From contig JAMPEV010000001.1 in NCBI GenBank assembly GCA_023664955.1, forward strand, positions 159,765-223,764: 64,000 nt of DNA, given 5' to 3'. Source of the stretch: Duncaniella sp. (GTDB lineage Bacteria; Bacteroidota; Bacteroidia; Bacteroidales; Muribaculaceae). Within the stretch, counting starts at the first letter, position 1. Every line of letters begins with the position of its first letter. This document shows positions 8,091 through 17,468 of this stretch, piece by piece. A program made the position numbers and the translations under genes. The notes under the pieces were generated by a model. It saw only the letters and a list, made by a program, of their open reading frames with translations. It did not search any database and had not been told where the DNA came from.

Positions 8091-9428
8091 TTAGTTTTTA
8101 GAGGTTCTTTTTTGCTTCGCAAGATAACGCGGGTACTGGAACAGAATCGACAATAGGATCATCAGCGCAAGCACCCACGGATAATATAAGTAGGGGAAGG
8201 GTGATGCCGGCGAAATTCCTGCAAGAGAGGTGGCAAGCAGCGTCTGTGCCCCGTAGGGTATGAGACATTGCACCACACATGATGCCGAGTCGAGCAACGA
8301 TGCGCTTTTGCGCGGGTCTATTCCATAGCGTTCGCTCACATCCCGTGCAATTCCTCCGACGGTTATAATCGCCACCGTGTTGTTCGCCGTGCATAAATTA
8401 ACAAGCCCGACCAGAAGAGCAAGCACACTCTGTGCCCCCCTTGTGCCTGATATATGAGCTGTCAATGTTTGAAGAAGGTACTGAATACCACCGGCGGCTT
8501 TAATCAATCCCAACATTCCTGCTGCAAGAAGGGTTATGATGATCAGATTTCCCATCGAATCGATTCCGCTGCCCATTAACCCGGCAAGCTCAATCATCGA
8601 ATGTCCGTCAATAATCCCCATAACCAAAGCAGTGACAATACCGAGCGATAACACAACTGTCACATTGATTCCTATCACAGCCGTGACTATCACAATAATA
8701 TAAGGAAGTATCAACCAAGGATTTGAGTAATATATCATTCGTATCTCTGGCGTATCGTCGCTCATGATGATATATGCGCCAAGGGTCACTATCGCAGCCG
8801 GAAGTGCTATCCATAGGTTTGCCTTAAATTTATCGCCCATGTTACAACCCTGCGAACGAGTAGCGGCTATCGTGGTATCGGATATGAACGACAGGTTATC
8901 GCCGAAAAAAGCACCTCCCAACACTACCGCCACATAGAATGGCACCTGCGCGCCGGCCATCTGTGCCATCTCTACTGCAAGAGGTGTCAACGCTACCACT
9001 GTACCCACTGATGTCCCTATCGACAAGGATATGAAACACGATGCGAAGAATAGCGTGGGCACCACAAACTCAGGGGGGAATACCCTCAAGGCAAACTGGA
9101 CTGTGGCATCTACCGCTCCTATCTCCTTTGCTAAAGTGGCAAATGCCCCGGCAAGCACAAACACCCATATCATATATAAGATATTGAAATGCCCGGCAGC
9201 TCGTGAAAATACTTCTATCCTATCGAGCAACGACCCTCCTCGGTAAATCATCACAGCCCAAACCGATGCTACAACCAGCGCCACGCTTATCGGCATCTTA
9301 TAGAAGTCGCCAATAACCACTGACACTGCCACATAAAGAATCAAAAAAAGCATAACAGGCGTAAGTGCCAAGAGACCTTTTGCGGTGGGCACTCGACGGT
9401 TGGTATCTATCGTGGGGATTTCAATCAT
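8091..9428 (-). CDS. nhaC: NhaC-family Na+/H+ antiporter
   Basis: 445 residues with about 11-12 hydrophobic segments. It belongs to the NhaC/ArsB-like ion transporters, which exchange cytoplasmic Na+ for H+ at the inner membrane. Recognisable signatures are SLSIGTSVGTVVALTPLAV, GGAFFGDNLSFISDTTIAATRSQGC and CTANNTVAIITVGG. The family also includes malate/lactate and tyrosine exchangers, so the exact substrate is uncertain. It lies 31 bp downstream of the GH25 gene and 30 bp upstream of the WYL gene. Confidence 0.9.
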   Translation of the reverse strand: MIEIPTIDTNRRVPTAKGLLALTPVMLFLILYVAVSVVIGDFYKMPISVALVVASVWAVMIYRGGSLLDRIEVFSRAAGHFNILYMIWVFVLAGAFATLAKEIGAVDATVQFALRVFPPEFVVPTLFFASCFISLSIGTSVGTVVALTPLAVEMAQMAGAQVPFYVAVVLGGAFFGDNLSFISDTTIAATRSQGCNMGDKFKANLWIALPAAIVTLGAYIIMSDDTPEIRMIYYSNPWLILPYIIVIVTAVIGINVTVVLSLGIVTALVMGIIDGHSMIELAGLMGSGIDSMGNLIIITLLAAGMLGLIKAAGGIQYLLQTLTAHISGTRGAQSVLALLVGLVNLCTANNTVAIITVGGIARDVSERYGIDPRKSASLLDSASCVVQCLIPYGAQTLLATSLAGISPASPFPYLYYPWVLALMILLSILFQYPRYLAKQKRTSKN

Positions 9429-9459
9429 TTTATGGAGAATAATAGGATTATGAGTGTGT

Positions 9460-10191
9460 CTAATTTAAGGGCAGCTCTACATCATCGCATATCGGGGTAA
9501 TCAATTCATTCCAGTCGTGCATATTGCCGCTGAAAGCATTGATATCGACAGGATGTTCGATTCCATTTACTTTTCCATTGTGTGTTGCCTGCCAAAACAT
9601 CCATTCCACCTCTTCCGGCTCATCCACCAATGAGCATATCCAAAGGGGATAGCTTTCAAGCCGTCCTTTGATGAATCGTGAATATCCGTTTTTATTTGTG
9701 TAAAGCATCACGTTGTAACCGTGCTCTTCGAGATGGTCTATCATCTCATTGAGCTGATTTAGCACTTTGGGGGTCGGCTGGCTGTTGGGATTCGCCCATT
9801 CTTCAATATCAATTGCCACGGGCAAGTCAAGTTTACGGCCGCGTAGCGAGTTCACAAAGTTCAGCCCTTGCATATAGCCGGGTGTGTCGAACCGGAAAAA
9901 GTGGTAGGCTCCCACTTTCAGACCGGCCATGCGTGCCTTTTTCAGATTTTCGATAAACTTCTTATCCTTAAACGTACCGCCCTCCGTAGCTTTAATCATC
10001 ACAAAGCTGATTCCGTCTGCAGCCACCTTGTCAAAGTCTATATCGCCATTATGCGCACTTACATCTATGCCCAACACGGCAAATTTCTCCGGATCGGGAT
10101 AGCGCGCCAATATCTGCTGACTGTTGTCCTTACAGCCGGTAATAACCAATGCCACAACGCACAATGTGATAATTCTGAGGATATTTATCAT
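9460..10191 (-). CDS. GH25 lysozyme-family lipoprotein
   Basis: 243 residues. The start at 10191 gives a lipoprotein signal (MINILRIITL...VITGC, Cys20); the longer open frame adds an unlikely leader. The GH25 (muramidase) core shows LGIDVSAHNGDIDF with the conserved Asp, FVMIKATEG, GAYHFFR, the catalytic pair in AIDIEEW and a terminal DINAF. GH25 enzymes cleave the MurNAc-GlcNAc bond of peptidoglycan. Lipid anchoring points to an envelope-attached cell-wall hydrolase. It is the first gene of a probable run with nhaC, WYL and porU. Confidence 0.93.
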   Translation of the reverse strand: MINILRIITLCVVALVITGCKDNSQQILARYPDPEKFAVLGIDVSAHNGDIDFDKVAADGISFVMIKATEGGTFKDKKFIENLKKARMAGLKVGAYHFFRFDTPGYMQGLNFVNSLRGRKLDLPVAIDIEEWANPNSQPTPKVLNQLNEMIDHLEEHGYNVMLYTNKNGYSRFIKGRLESYPLWICSLVDEPEEVEWMFWQATHNGKVNGIEHPVDINAFSGNMHDWNELITPICDDVELPLN

Positions 10192-10294
10192 AATGTGCAA
10201 AAATAGTATAAAAGATGGAAATATCCGAATTTTACCAATTAAATTAATGTCGGAAGGGCAATATTTTGGCACATACCTTCAATATTAAGGCAAT

Positions 10295-10397
10295 AAAAAA
10301 GGGTAAGCTTACTACATCGCACCGCTACAACCCGATACCGTTGCTTCGATCAAGACCTGGCGGAGTTTTCGGGGAGCTGGTCGTGTAGGACTTACCC
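10295..10397 (-). ncRNA. ffs: Signal recognition particle RNA (small, bacterial type)
   Basis: On the minus strand the RNA begins GGGTAAGTCC and ends GCTTACCC followed by six T, so its ends pair into one long hairpin of about 97 nt. Near the apex is CCAGGTC...GAAGCAACGG, matching the SRP Alu-less domain IV core (CAGGTC...GAAGCA). The apical bases TTGATC differ from the textbook CGGAAG. A consensus promoter ends six bases upstream. Confidence 0.87.
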
Positions 10398-10402
10398 GGC
10401 TG

Positions 10403-10433
10403 CAAAGGTACAACTATTTTCTTATTCTCCAAA
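10403..10433 (-). promoter_or_regulatory. Promoter of SRP RNA
   Basis: TTTG (10433-10430), 19 bases, TACCTTTG (10410-10403) on the minus strand: a perfect Bacteroidota promoter placing the start at the first base of the SRP hairpin. Confidence 0.85.
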
Positions 10434-10487
10434 ATTTATATCAAGTAAAAATTCCCCATCCTTCATAACACACTGATAGTCCATCAA

Positions 10488-12098
10488 TTACTCATCAGCT
10501 GATTGTTGGTCAATGTCGAGTTGAAAGGCTTTAAGGACAGCGTTGCGTATACGCTGGGCATCGACTTTGTCCTCTTTCAAAATTTTAAGTATCGCCCTGA
10601 TATACACATCTTTGTCATCGCGGCGCAATCCGCAGGCACGTGCCACATGACTTTCAGATAGCATTGTCTTTCGGTTATAAACCATCAGCACCGATGCATA
10701 ATCGTCCTCTTGGAGGTAACGGCGGAAGTTGCGGCAATAATCCTCGTAAAGCCCGCGGGGATTTATAGACTGGCACAGGTCGTTGATATGCTCCTCAAGT
10801 TTGTTGATATTTGCAAACTTTCCATCAATGCGATGTTCCACGGTCTTTTTCACCTTGTGGCGGGTATGTTGCAATGCCTGCTGCCGCAAGTCTGTCTCAA
10901 ATAGTCGCATTATGGACTTCTTTACATGTGCAAACACCTCGTTCTCATCCTTTCGATAATGGCTCGCCACCGCGCGCACCACCTCCTCTATCATGAAAAT
11001 ATTCTCAATCTCAGCCACATTTGGAACAAATACCTTTCGGCGGCGCAGATAACCCACCTCGGCCTCGTCGCGGCGGTCGCGATCCACTATCCCGAATGCG
11101 TCAAGATTGTGGAAGCTTCGCAGACTGTTGAATGTGCGGGTCGATTCTATCACTCTATCGCAGCCGCCGAGTGATCGGACGGTATATTGCTTGAATATCA
11201 ACGGATAAAGTTTCGCATCAATTGAGTTAACCCCATCTCCTTCGATGAACAGCACCGGCTTTCGAGCCCCGAGGATTGCCAAGTAAACCTCATCGCTGAT
11301 ACCTTCGGTGGATGGGAGAAAATCGTAATCCCATTTTCCGATGGTGGGATCGCAGCTCTTTACCCATATCGTTAATCCATCTCCGCGGGTTGTGGCAAAC
11401 GATAAGTCGTGGGTCACATATATAAAAGTACAGTCGCTGCGCATCTGCTCGATCATATCCCACACCGCGCGTATGGAAGTGGGATGGAGGAACATGTCAG
11501 GTGAATCCACAAAAATAGCCGCTCCGGGAGGTGCAAACATCGATGCGCCTATATAATACATCACCGCTCGCTCTCCATCTGAAAGTTTTGCTGATGAATA
11601 TGTGTCGTCAGTGCTTTCTCGGCTAAACAACATTTTACCGCTCTCTATCAACACCTTATTATCCGGAAACACTTTTTGCCACTGGCGTATCATCTTATCG
11701 AGACGTGTGGCCTGGAGATGATTGTTGGAATTTCTTTTTGCCCCTTCCACATTCATCTGATACTTGAACGAGATTAGATTAAGTATCTCTTCATTGATGA
11801 GAAGTGCCAACATTCTCTCAAATTCGCCTTTTATGTCGTCGCGGATTATACCAGATTGCTTAACAACTTGATGGTAAAGCGAGTCAATAGAATTTTCGTT
11901 GGAATCTTCCTGTTCCTTGCCATAGAGAGCTTTCAGAGCCGACATGCGGAACGCATTTGGTCCAAGGTCAGCGGCAAGGCGATTGGCAAAGCGCGTTTTA
12001 CCTGACCCATTTGCCCCGATTATAGTCAGTTGATAATTATCGGATGTGTCGACCGTTGGTGTTTCTCCTCCGATGCGGGGTGGTAATATAACTTTCAT
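10488..12098 (-). CDS. Fused ABC-type ATPase and DUF4435 (TOPRIM-like) protein, PARIS/OLD-like
   Basis: 536 residues. The N-terminal half is an ABC/AAA15 ATPase: Walker A GANGSGKT (28-35), signature LSDGER (172-177), Walker B IFVDSPDMFLHP (195-206) and H-loop YVTHD (His230). The usual Walker B glutamate is Ser199 here. The C-terminal half is a DUF4435/TOPRIM-like fold: LFIEGDG (Glu286), GIVDRDRR (Asp339, Asp341) and NVAEIENIF. ATPase plus DUF4435 is the composition of the PARIS anti-phage system (AriA plus AriB), known also as single-chain fusions; OLD nucleases are the wider relatives. It overlaps the AraC gene by four bases (ATGA), so the two are translationally coupled. Whether it is defence or a housekeeping relative cannot be told from sequence. 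Confidence 0.8.
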   Translation of the reverse strand: MKVILPPRIGGETPTVDTSDNYQLTIIGANGSGKTRFANRLAADLGPNAFRMSALKALYGKEQEDSNENSIDSLYHQVVKQSGIIRDDIKGEFERMLALLINEEILNLISFKYQMNVEGAKRNSNNHLQATRLDKMIRQWQKVFPDNKVLIESGKMLFSRESTDDTYSSAKLSDGERAVMYYIGASMFAPPGAAIFVDSPDMFLHPTSIRAVWDMIEQMRSDCTFIYVTHDLSFATTRGDGLTIWVKSCDPTIGKWDYDFLPSTEGISDEVYLAILGARKPVLFIEGDGVNSIDAKLYPLIFKQYTVRSLGGCDRVIESTRTFNSLRSFHNLDAFGIVDRDRRDEAEVGYLRRRKVFVPNVAEIENIFMIEEVVRAVASHYRKDENEVFAHVKKSIMRLFETDLRQQALQHTRHKVKKTVEHRIDGKFANINKLEEHINDLCQSINPRGLYEDYCRNFRRYLQEDDYASVLMVYNRKTMLSESHVARACGLRRDDKDVYIRAILKILKEDKVDAQRIRNAVLKAFQLDIDQQSADE

Positions 12099-13000
12099 GA
12101 CCGTTGAAATTCTGATGGCGACATTCCGGTGAGATGTTTGAAATACTTACCGAACGACGACTGGTTGGGGAAATTAAGTTCGTATGCTACCTGCTGAATA
12201 TTCTTTCCGGAGAAACGGAGCAAATTTTTTGCCTCAAGTATCACATATTCATCGATTACTTCCGCGGCCGAGCGTCCTACGGTCTCTTTGATAATCAGCG
12301 AGAGGTATTTCGGCGATATGAATAGCTTCTCTGCGTAAAAAGACACCATCCTCTCTCGCTTGTAGTTGCTCCTCACAAGTTTCATGAACTCGCTGACATA
12401 GCCGGAACGGCGCGACCGGCGATAGTCCGGTTCATCGCTCTTGGTGCGTGTCATCAGCATCTGCACCATCTGATAGGTCAGAGCGGCGATTATACACCGG
12501 GCTATTGACTTGGCGTAAAGTTTGTCAGGATTATATGATGAGTTTTGATGCAGTATTTCGTAATAGTTTTTAAGCAATCTCATTTCTTCATCGCTGATCT
12601 GCATCATCTTCTTTTCCTTTTGGCCTCCGTTTACCGGTACCGAGGCAAACACATTCAAGTCATAGTTGATGTCGCGCATGAATTCAGGGGACACGAATAG
12701 GATATAGCAGTCCATCTTTTTCCAATCCACCCCTTTAATCTCGACAATAGAGCCCGGCATAATGACCGACACTGTGTTGGCCGACATTGAATATGGCGAT
12801 AAGTTTACCTCGATATCAATCTTTCCGCTCACACACAGCATCCATGCCATCCCGTCGATTCTTACAGGATGGGAGGTGAGCAATGGAATCTTATTGGACT
12901 CCGTGATTCGAGTGAATATATAGTCATCGCTGAGTGCTGAGAACTCTGAGGTGACCTTCGAGAGTGAATTGAGTTGTGATAAATTAACGATTCTTTCCAT
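12095..13000 (-). CDS. AraC-family transcriptional regulator
   Basis: 301 residues. An N-terminal cupin-like sensing domain (about 20-130, MAWMLCVSGKIDIEVNLSPYSM) is followed by a C-terminal pair of helix-turn-helix motifs (about 200-300). The first motif includes KLFISPKYLSLIIKETVG, the second IQQVAYELNFPNQSSFGKYFKHLTGMSPSEFQ. It overlaps the ATPase/DUF4435 gene by four bases, and is the likely regulator of that transcript. A minus-strand TAAATTTG box at 13050-13043 is a plausible promoter. Confidence 0.92.
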   Translation of the reverse strand: MERIVNLSQLNSLSKVTSEFSALSDDYIFTRITESNKIPLLTSHPVRIDGMAWMLCVSGKIDIEVNLSPYSMSANTVSVIMPGSIVEIKGVDWKKMDCYILFVSPEFMRDINYDLNVFASVPVNGGQKEKKMMQISDEEMRLLKNYYEILHQNSSYNPDKLYAKSIARCIIAALTYQMVQMLMTRTKSDEPDYRRSRRSGYVSEFMKLVRSNYKRERMVSFYAEKLFISPKYLSLIIKETVGRSAAEVIDEYVILEAKNLLRFSGKNIQQVAYELNFPNQSSFGKYFKHLTGMSPSEFQRS

Positions 13001-13480
13001 TATAATTTGGAATTGCTTAACTTCTCGCGTGGAATGATGTTACAAATTTAGTCAAAATTTCCACAATCTATCACAATTTACCACTAAATTTCGCCGATAA
13101 GGCGAAATGTTTACCCATAATGACCCATACATTCATCGCCAAAGCCGACATCACTCCCGGCTAAACTCTCGCCGCTGTAATCCTAATTGGGAGTTAGGTC
13201 ACTTAGGCGATTGTTACAATATTTCAATGTGCGCTTGCCGTGCGAGTTATAATCCGGTTTTTTATATGGTATACGGACTATTTTTAGGTGCGGAGCACGG
13301 CGTACCGCTATATTCGTCGGAATTGGGATGATGTGGCTGATTCGGCGACCTCGATTTGGGAGGACGCACCATGGTGCGTCCCTACATCAGGGATGGTGAT
13401 TTCGATGATGATTGGCGGGGGCGAGGTGCGGCCGGTTGATTCATGTCGGGGTGAGTTATGAATGGGTGGGATGAAGTGGA
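13001..13480. other. Intergenic region with a hairpin and a palindromic repeat
   Basis: No credible gene. It holds the AraC promoter region, a small hairpin ATTTCGCC/GGCGAAAT with a five-base loop (13088-13108), and copy 1 of the palindromic repeat (13333-13385). The rest shows no obvious signal. Confidence 0.6.
13333..13385 (+). repeat. Dispersed palindromic repeat, copy 1
   Basis: Contains GATTCGGCGACC, then GGACGCACCATGGTGCGTCC (13362-13381), a perfect 20-bp palindrome, then CTAC. The second copy lies at 14010-14059 in the same orientation. It is a REP-like intergenic element. Confidence 0.8.
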
Positions 13481-13512
13481 TTTGGAATATTGCGGCTTTG
13501 TTATTAAATTTG
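13481..13512 (+). promoter_or_regulatory. Promoter of the 125-residue unknown gene
   Basis: TTTG (13481-13484), 20 bases, TAAATTTG (13505-13512): a full match to the Bacteroidota consensus, 35 bases before the ATG at 13547. Confidence 0.8.
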
Positions 13513-13546
13513 CAGCGTAAAAAAACCGACCACGTTCATATCGACC

Positions 13547-13924
13547 ATGGAACAAGAATTAAAGAAACAACTTTCACAGGATCCCGACGGTCTCCTGACC
13601 TACGAATATATAGCTAATCACATTGGGGCATGCGACGACATACTCGATGAACTCGTCGACAACATGATTCTTGTTGACGGTACAGGACAGTTTGTGGTTT
13701 CAGCGGCACGTTATCTTTATGCCATTGACGGAGAACGCCATGCCTCTGCCATCAGTAAGCTTATATCATCGGCCATCGAAAAGGACCGTGAACACAGGTA
13801 TCTTCCGGACTTGATTCAAAGTATCTGGGGACCTGACTACGAGTCGCGTGCCGAGCAACTCGCTGCATTTGATGACAATTTCCGCCGCATCTATAAGCGA
13901 CTGATGCCTAAGCCGGGTATCTAA
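13547..13924 (+). CDS. Conserved-looking small protein of unknown function
   Basis: 125 residues, soluble and acidic, with no signal peptide or membrane segment. The first half (LLTYEYIANHIGACDDILDELVDNMILVDGTGQFVVSAARYLYA) could form a small winged-helix-like unit. The second half is helical and ends YKRLMPKPGI. I do not recognise a family. A full-consensus promoter directly upstream and good codon use support a real gene. It is monocistronic and lies between two copies of the palindromic repeat. Confidence 0.75.
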   Translation: MEQELKKQLSQDPDGLLTYEYIANHIGACDDILDELVDNMILVDGTGQFVVSAARYLYAIDGERHASAISKLISSAIEKDREHRYLPDLIQSIWGPDYESRAEQLAAFDDNFRRIYKRLMPKPGI

Positions 13925-14009
13925 GCTGGAAAACGTATTACTGAACGTATTTTCGATAATTGCCCTCCAGAAAAGCGGCAATGGTCTATGGTGCTTTAAA
14001 GTAAATTTA

Positions 14010-14059
14010 GTGGATTCGGCGACCCCGATCGGGGATGACGCACCATGGTGCGTCCCTAC
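14010..14059 (+). repeat. Dispersed palindromic repeat, copy 2
   Basis: GATTCGGCGACC, then GACGCACCATGGTGCGTC (14037-14054), then CCTAC, near-identical to copy 1 at 13333-13385. It lies between the stop of the unknown gene and the 3' end of the convergent glycosyltransferase. Confidence 0.8.
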
Positions 14060-14089
14060 GGGTCAAAGGATTAGCCTCATCAATCTATA

Positions 14090-15214
14090 TCAATCTGCCA
14101 GCTTCCGGTAGAATTGTAGAAGCTTGGTTCTAAGGGCTTCGTCAGTGAAGTTTAGGATGTGTCGCTTCCCCTCCTCAATAAGCTCGTTACGCATGGACTC
14201 GGAATCCAGGAGCTTGTGCATAGCAGATGCAACCTCGTCGGAGTCGAACGGAGCACAATAAATCGCACCCTTTCCACCCGCTTCCTCCAGGCATGAACCG
14301 GTTGCTGCTATCACCGGAACCCCGCTTGTGATACCTTCAAGCACCGGTATGCCAAATCCCTCAAAATACGAAAGATAGATAGCGAACTCGCATCCTTGGT
14401 ATAGAGCCGGAAGATGCTTCAACGGCACACTGTTTACAATTTTCACGCGGTTCTGAAGCCCGAGACGCATTATCTGCTCCTCGAGTTTACGCTGCAATGA
14501 CGTCTTCTTGCTGACAATCACAAGAGGCACGTCATCCTCCAGTTTTGCGAGGGCGTCAATCACTGTGGTGTGATTTTTTCGGTCCTCAATCGTGCCAACA
14601 GCGAGCATATACCGCTCGGGCAACCCATAAATACCCTTTACCTCAGCGATTTCCTTTGCTGACACCTTCTGCTTAAACAGGTCATGGCATCCTTGGTACA
14701 GCACATCTATCTTTTCAGGCGAAATGCCGTAAAATTCCACAATGTCACGCTTAGTCTGCTCGCTTACCGCGATAATCCTATCGGCAACCCGGCAGGCATA
14801 GCGAGTCTTCGCCTCAAGGATTTTCCTTGAAAGCCAGTCGTAAGTTTTGGGAAATCGCAGGAAAATCAAGTCGTGAATGGTCACAACCGTCTTGCAGCCA
14901 GCCCGTTGTATTCCAAAAGGCAATTCATTACTAAGTCCATGGAAAATTTCAACTTCTGACTTGCGAATGTCATCAACCATTGAGAAATTGCGCCAATAGT
15001 TTCGGACTATCCCTGAGCCACTTTTGCAATACACATATTCAATGTCCTCGCTCGGATGCAAGCCGGCAAGGCATCGCTCCTCTCCCGGTTTGGGTGCGAA
15101 AAGCACACATTCATTTTCACCCTCATCAGTCAGGAGGTTCACAATCCCGCGGCTATAACTTCCTATCCCCGTGAGATTAGACATTATCTTCTTAGCGTCA
15201 AATCCGATTCGCAT
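14090..15214 (-). CDS. Family 4 glycosyltransferase
   Basis: 374 residues, a full-length GT-B enzyme of family GT4. An N-terminal Rossmann domain (MRIGFDAKKI...TGIGSYSRG), a linker, and a C-terminal donor-binding domain are visible. The C-terminal half has LAVGTIEDRKNH and the EX7E element EGFGIPVLE (Glu-x7-Glu), where the nucleotide sugar is bound. Such enzymes act at the cytoplasmic face in polysaccharide or glycolipid synthesis. No other polysaccharide genes flank it, so its acceptor is unknown. It is transcribed alone. Confidence 0.9.
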   Translation of the reverse strand: MRIGFDAKKIMSNLTGIGSYSRGIVNLLTDEGENECVLFAPKPGEERCLAGLHPSEDIEYVYCKSGSGIVRNYWRNFSMVDDIRKSEVEIFHGLSNELPFGIQRAGCKTVVTIHDLIFLRFPKTYDWLSRKILEAKTRYACRVADRIIAVSEQTKRDIVEFYGISPEKIDVLYQGCHDLFKQKVSAKEIAEVKGIYGLPERYMLAVGTIEDRKNHTTVIDALAKLEDDVPLVIVSKKTSLQRKLEEQIMRLGLQNRVKIVNSVPLKHLPALYQGCEFAIYLSYFEGFGIPVLEGITSGVPVIAATGSCLEEAGGKGAIYCAPFDSDEVASAMHKLLDSESMRNELIEEGKRHILNFTDEALRTKLLQFYRKLAD

Positions 15215-15366
15215 TTTTAAGTAAGTGAGCAGAATTATGTTTATTAGGAGGGCTTCTTAAAATTGAAGTCGATTATTATTCTGATTTTTATATGCAAAAG
15301 TAAGCATTTTTCATCTTGTTTTTACATTTTATATAACCTTAAAACCATTCTTTTAATGAAAAATAG

Positions 15367-15374
15367 TAACTTTG
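15367..15374 (+). promoter_or_regulatory. -7 box of the cyclophilin gene
   Basis: TAACTTTG, a perfect TAnnTTTG, 69 bases before the ATG at 15443. No clear TTTG at -33. Confidence 0.5.
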
Positions 15375-15442
15375 CTATCTCCAAATAGGTTATAACTATA
15401 ATCATAAGTTCTATTTTCAACAACAAACACGCGTTTAACCAT

Positions 15443-16303
15443 ATGAAACTGAAATATTTCACCACCGTAATCGTTGCGCTGACCGTACTGCTCGGCCTTA
15501 GGGCGCAAGACACCAATAAAAATATGGACAACTATACACCACAACCCGGCGACGTCAAAGTGCTCCTCAAAACCACACTTGGCGACATCACCATCCTGCT
15601 CTACGGCGACACACCCCGCCATCGTGACAACTTCGTGAAACTCGTGGAAGAAGGCCACTACGACGGTGTGCTTTTCCACCGCGTGATCAATGATTTCATG
15701 GTTCAGACCGGCGACCCCAACTCCAAGAACGCACCCAAAGGCAAACTTTTGGGTGACGGCGATATGCCCTATGAAATCGAAGCTGAATTCCTCTTCCCCA
15801 CCCACTATCACCACCGCGGAGCACTCGCAGCCGCGCGCCAAGGTGACAATGTGAATCCCGAGAGAAAATCATCAGCATCACAATTCTATATCGTCACCGG
15901 AAAGAAATTCTCAGAAGGACAGCTTGATAATATGGAGCATCAAGCCATTATGCGCCACAAGCAGGAAGTGTTTGACTCATTGACAAAGCAAAATCGCGAC
16001 TCAATCATGAGCCTTCGCCGCAACCGAGACCAGGCCGGACTCCAGGCCCTTCAAGAGCAACTCATCAACGAAACTGAAAAGCTCACCTCCGGTGACTCGG
16101 TAATCTACACTCCCGAAATGCGGCAAGTGTATATGAACGAAGGCGGCACGCCCCATCTCGACGGCACATACACAGTGTTTGGCCGCGTACTTTCAGGAAT
16201 GGACGTTGTAGACAAAATCCAAAAGGCCGAAACCGACGGCAACGACCGTCCCCTTGAGGACATCAGGATAATCTCAGCAACAATCCTCCCCGACAACAAA
16301 TAG
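15443..16303 (+). CDS. Secreted cyclophilin-type peptidyl-prolyl isomerase
   Basis: 286 residues. A signal peptide (MKLKYFTTVIVALTVLLGLRAQ) exports it to the periplasm. The cyclophilin fold spans the rest: VKVLLKTTLGDITILLY, NFVKLVEEGHYDGVLFHRVINDFMVQTGDP (with the catalytic Arg), SSASQFYIVTG, and YTVFGRVLSGMDVVDKI. A charged helical insertion of about 60 residues (QAIMRHKQEVF...LINETEKLTSG) separates the two halves, as in other Bacteroidota homologues. It catalyses cis-trans isomerisation at proline during folding of envelope proteins. Confidence 0.93.
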   Translation: MKLKYFTTVIVALTVLLGLRAQDTNKNMDNYTPQPGDVKVLLKTTLGDITILLYGDTPRHRDNFVKLVEEGHYDGVLFHRVINDFMVQTGDPNSKNAPKGKLLGDGDMPYEIEAEFLFPTHYHHRGALAAARQGDNVNPERKSSASQFYIVTGKKFSEGQLDNMEHQAIMRHKQEVFDSLTKQNRDSIMSLRRNRDQAGLQALQEQLINETEKLTSGDSVIYTPEMRQVYMNEGGTPHLDGTYTVFGRVLSGMDVVDKIQKAETDGNDRPLEDIRIISATILPDNK

Positions 16304-16435
16304 CGTGCGCTCAATCTGTCGGGGGAAAAAATCAGTAAGAAATTAATTCGGCTATTTTTTGCCTATGAGTGTGTCTAAAAATAACTTGGTAAACTTTTCC
16401 ATGTTATTTTTTTAACGTCACTAAGTAAATTTTAT

Positions 16436-16443
16436 TACCTTTG
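16436..16443 (+). promoter_or_regulatory. -7 box of the pfkA operon
   Basis: TACCTTTG, 24 bases before the pfkA ATG (16467). A T-run lies at the -33 position instead of TTTG. Confidence 0.5.
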
Positions 16444-16466
16444 TAACTGAACAAATATTTAAAGAT

Positions 16467-17447
16467 ATGTCACAAATCAAATGCGTGGGTATCCTCACCT
16501 CAGGAGGTGACGCACCCGGTATGAACGCCGCCATCCGCGCGGTCACGAGATCAGCCATTTACGGCGGTCTGCGTGTCAAAGGAATATATCGCGGCTATCG
16601 AGGTCTTATAACCGACGAAATCGTCGAGTTTAAAACCCAGAATGTGTCAAACATCATTCAGGCCGGTGGCACCATTCTCAAAACCGCGCGTTGCAAGGAG
16701 TTCACCACCCCCGAGGGTCGTCAGCTGGCCTACGATAATCTCAAGCGTCACGAAATCGACGCTCTGGTGGTGATTGGCGGCGACGGCTCACTAACCGGCG
16801 CCCGTATCTTCGCAAATGAGTTTAACCTCCCCATCATCGGTCTGCCCGGAACTATCGACAACGACCTTTACGGCACGGACTCCACCATAGGCTACGATAC
16901 AGCCCTCAACACAATCATGGAATGTGTGGACAAAATCCGCGACACCGCCACCAGCCATGAACGGCTGTTCTTCATTGAAGTAATGGGCCGAGATGCCGGC
17001 TTCCTTGCGCTCAATGGGGCTATCGCTTCGGGCGCCGAGGCCGCAATTATCCCGGAAATCTCCACAGAGGTGGACCAGCTTGCCGAACTAATCCAAAACG
17101 GCTTCCGAAAGAGCAAGAACTCTTCAATCGTCCTTGTGGCCGAAAGCCCCGTCACCGGAGGCGCCATGGGTCTTGCCGAGCGTGTTAAAAACGAGTATCC
17201 CGGTTACGACGTGCGCGTGTCAATTCTTGGTCACCTACAGCGCGGCGGATCCCCGACGGCTTACGACCGTATCATCGCATCACGCATGGGTGCAGCAGCG
17301 ATTGACGCACTCATTGAGGACCAGCGCAACGTAATGATCGGCATCCGAAACGATGAGATTTGCTACGTACCGTTCTCCAAGGCAATCAAGAACGACAAGC
17401 CCATCAACCGCGAACTGCTCAACACGCTTCGCCGTCTTTCTATCTAA
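16467..17447 (+). CDS. pfkA: ATP-dependent 6-phosphofructokinase
   Basis: 326 residues, the normal length. It phosphorylates fructose 6-phosphate to the 1,6-bisphosphate in glycolysis. Visible motifs: [18 protein letters not shown] (ATP site), [19 protein letters not shown] (the Gly after GGD fits ATP rather than PPi use), the catalytic [21 protein letters not shown] and [15 protein letters not shown]. It is followed after 21 bp by lolD. Confidence 0.96.
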   Translation: MSQIKCVGILTSGGDAPGMNAAIRAVTRSAIYGGLRVKGIYRGYRGLITDEIVEFKTQNVSNIIQAGGTILKTARCKEFTTPEGRQLAYDNLKRHEIDALVVIGGDGSLTGARIFANEFNLPIIGLPGTIDNDLYGTDSTIGYDTALNTIMECVDKIRDTATSHERLFFIEVMGRDAGFLALNGAIASGAEAAIIPEISTEVDQLAELIQNGFRKSKNSSIVLVAESPVTGGAMGLAERVKNEYPGYDVRVSILGHLQRGGSPTAYDRIIASRMGAAAIDALIEDQRNVMIGIRNDEICYVPFSKAIKNDKPINRELLNTLRRLSI

Positions 17448-17468
17448 GATCCATCTTTTACCCGCATC

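Noticed and set aside
15353-15841. Minus-strand 162-codon frame over the cyclophilin gene
   Set aside because: Antisense shadow of a well-supported isomerase; His/Val-rich sequence typical of reverse reading.
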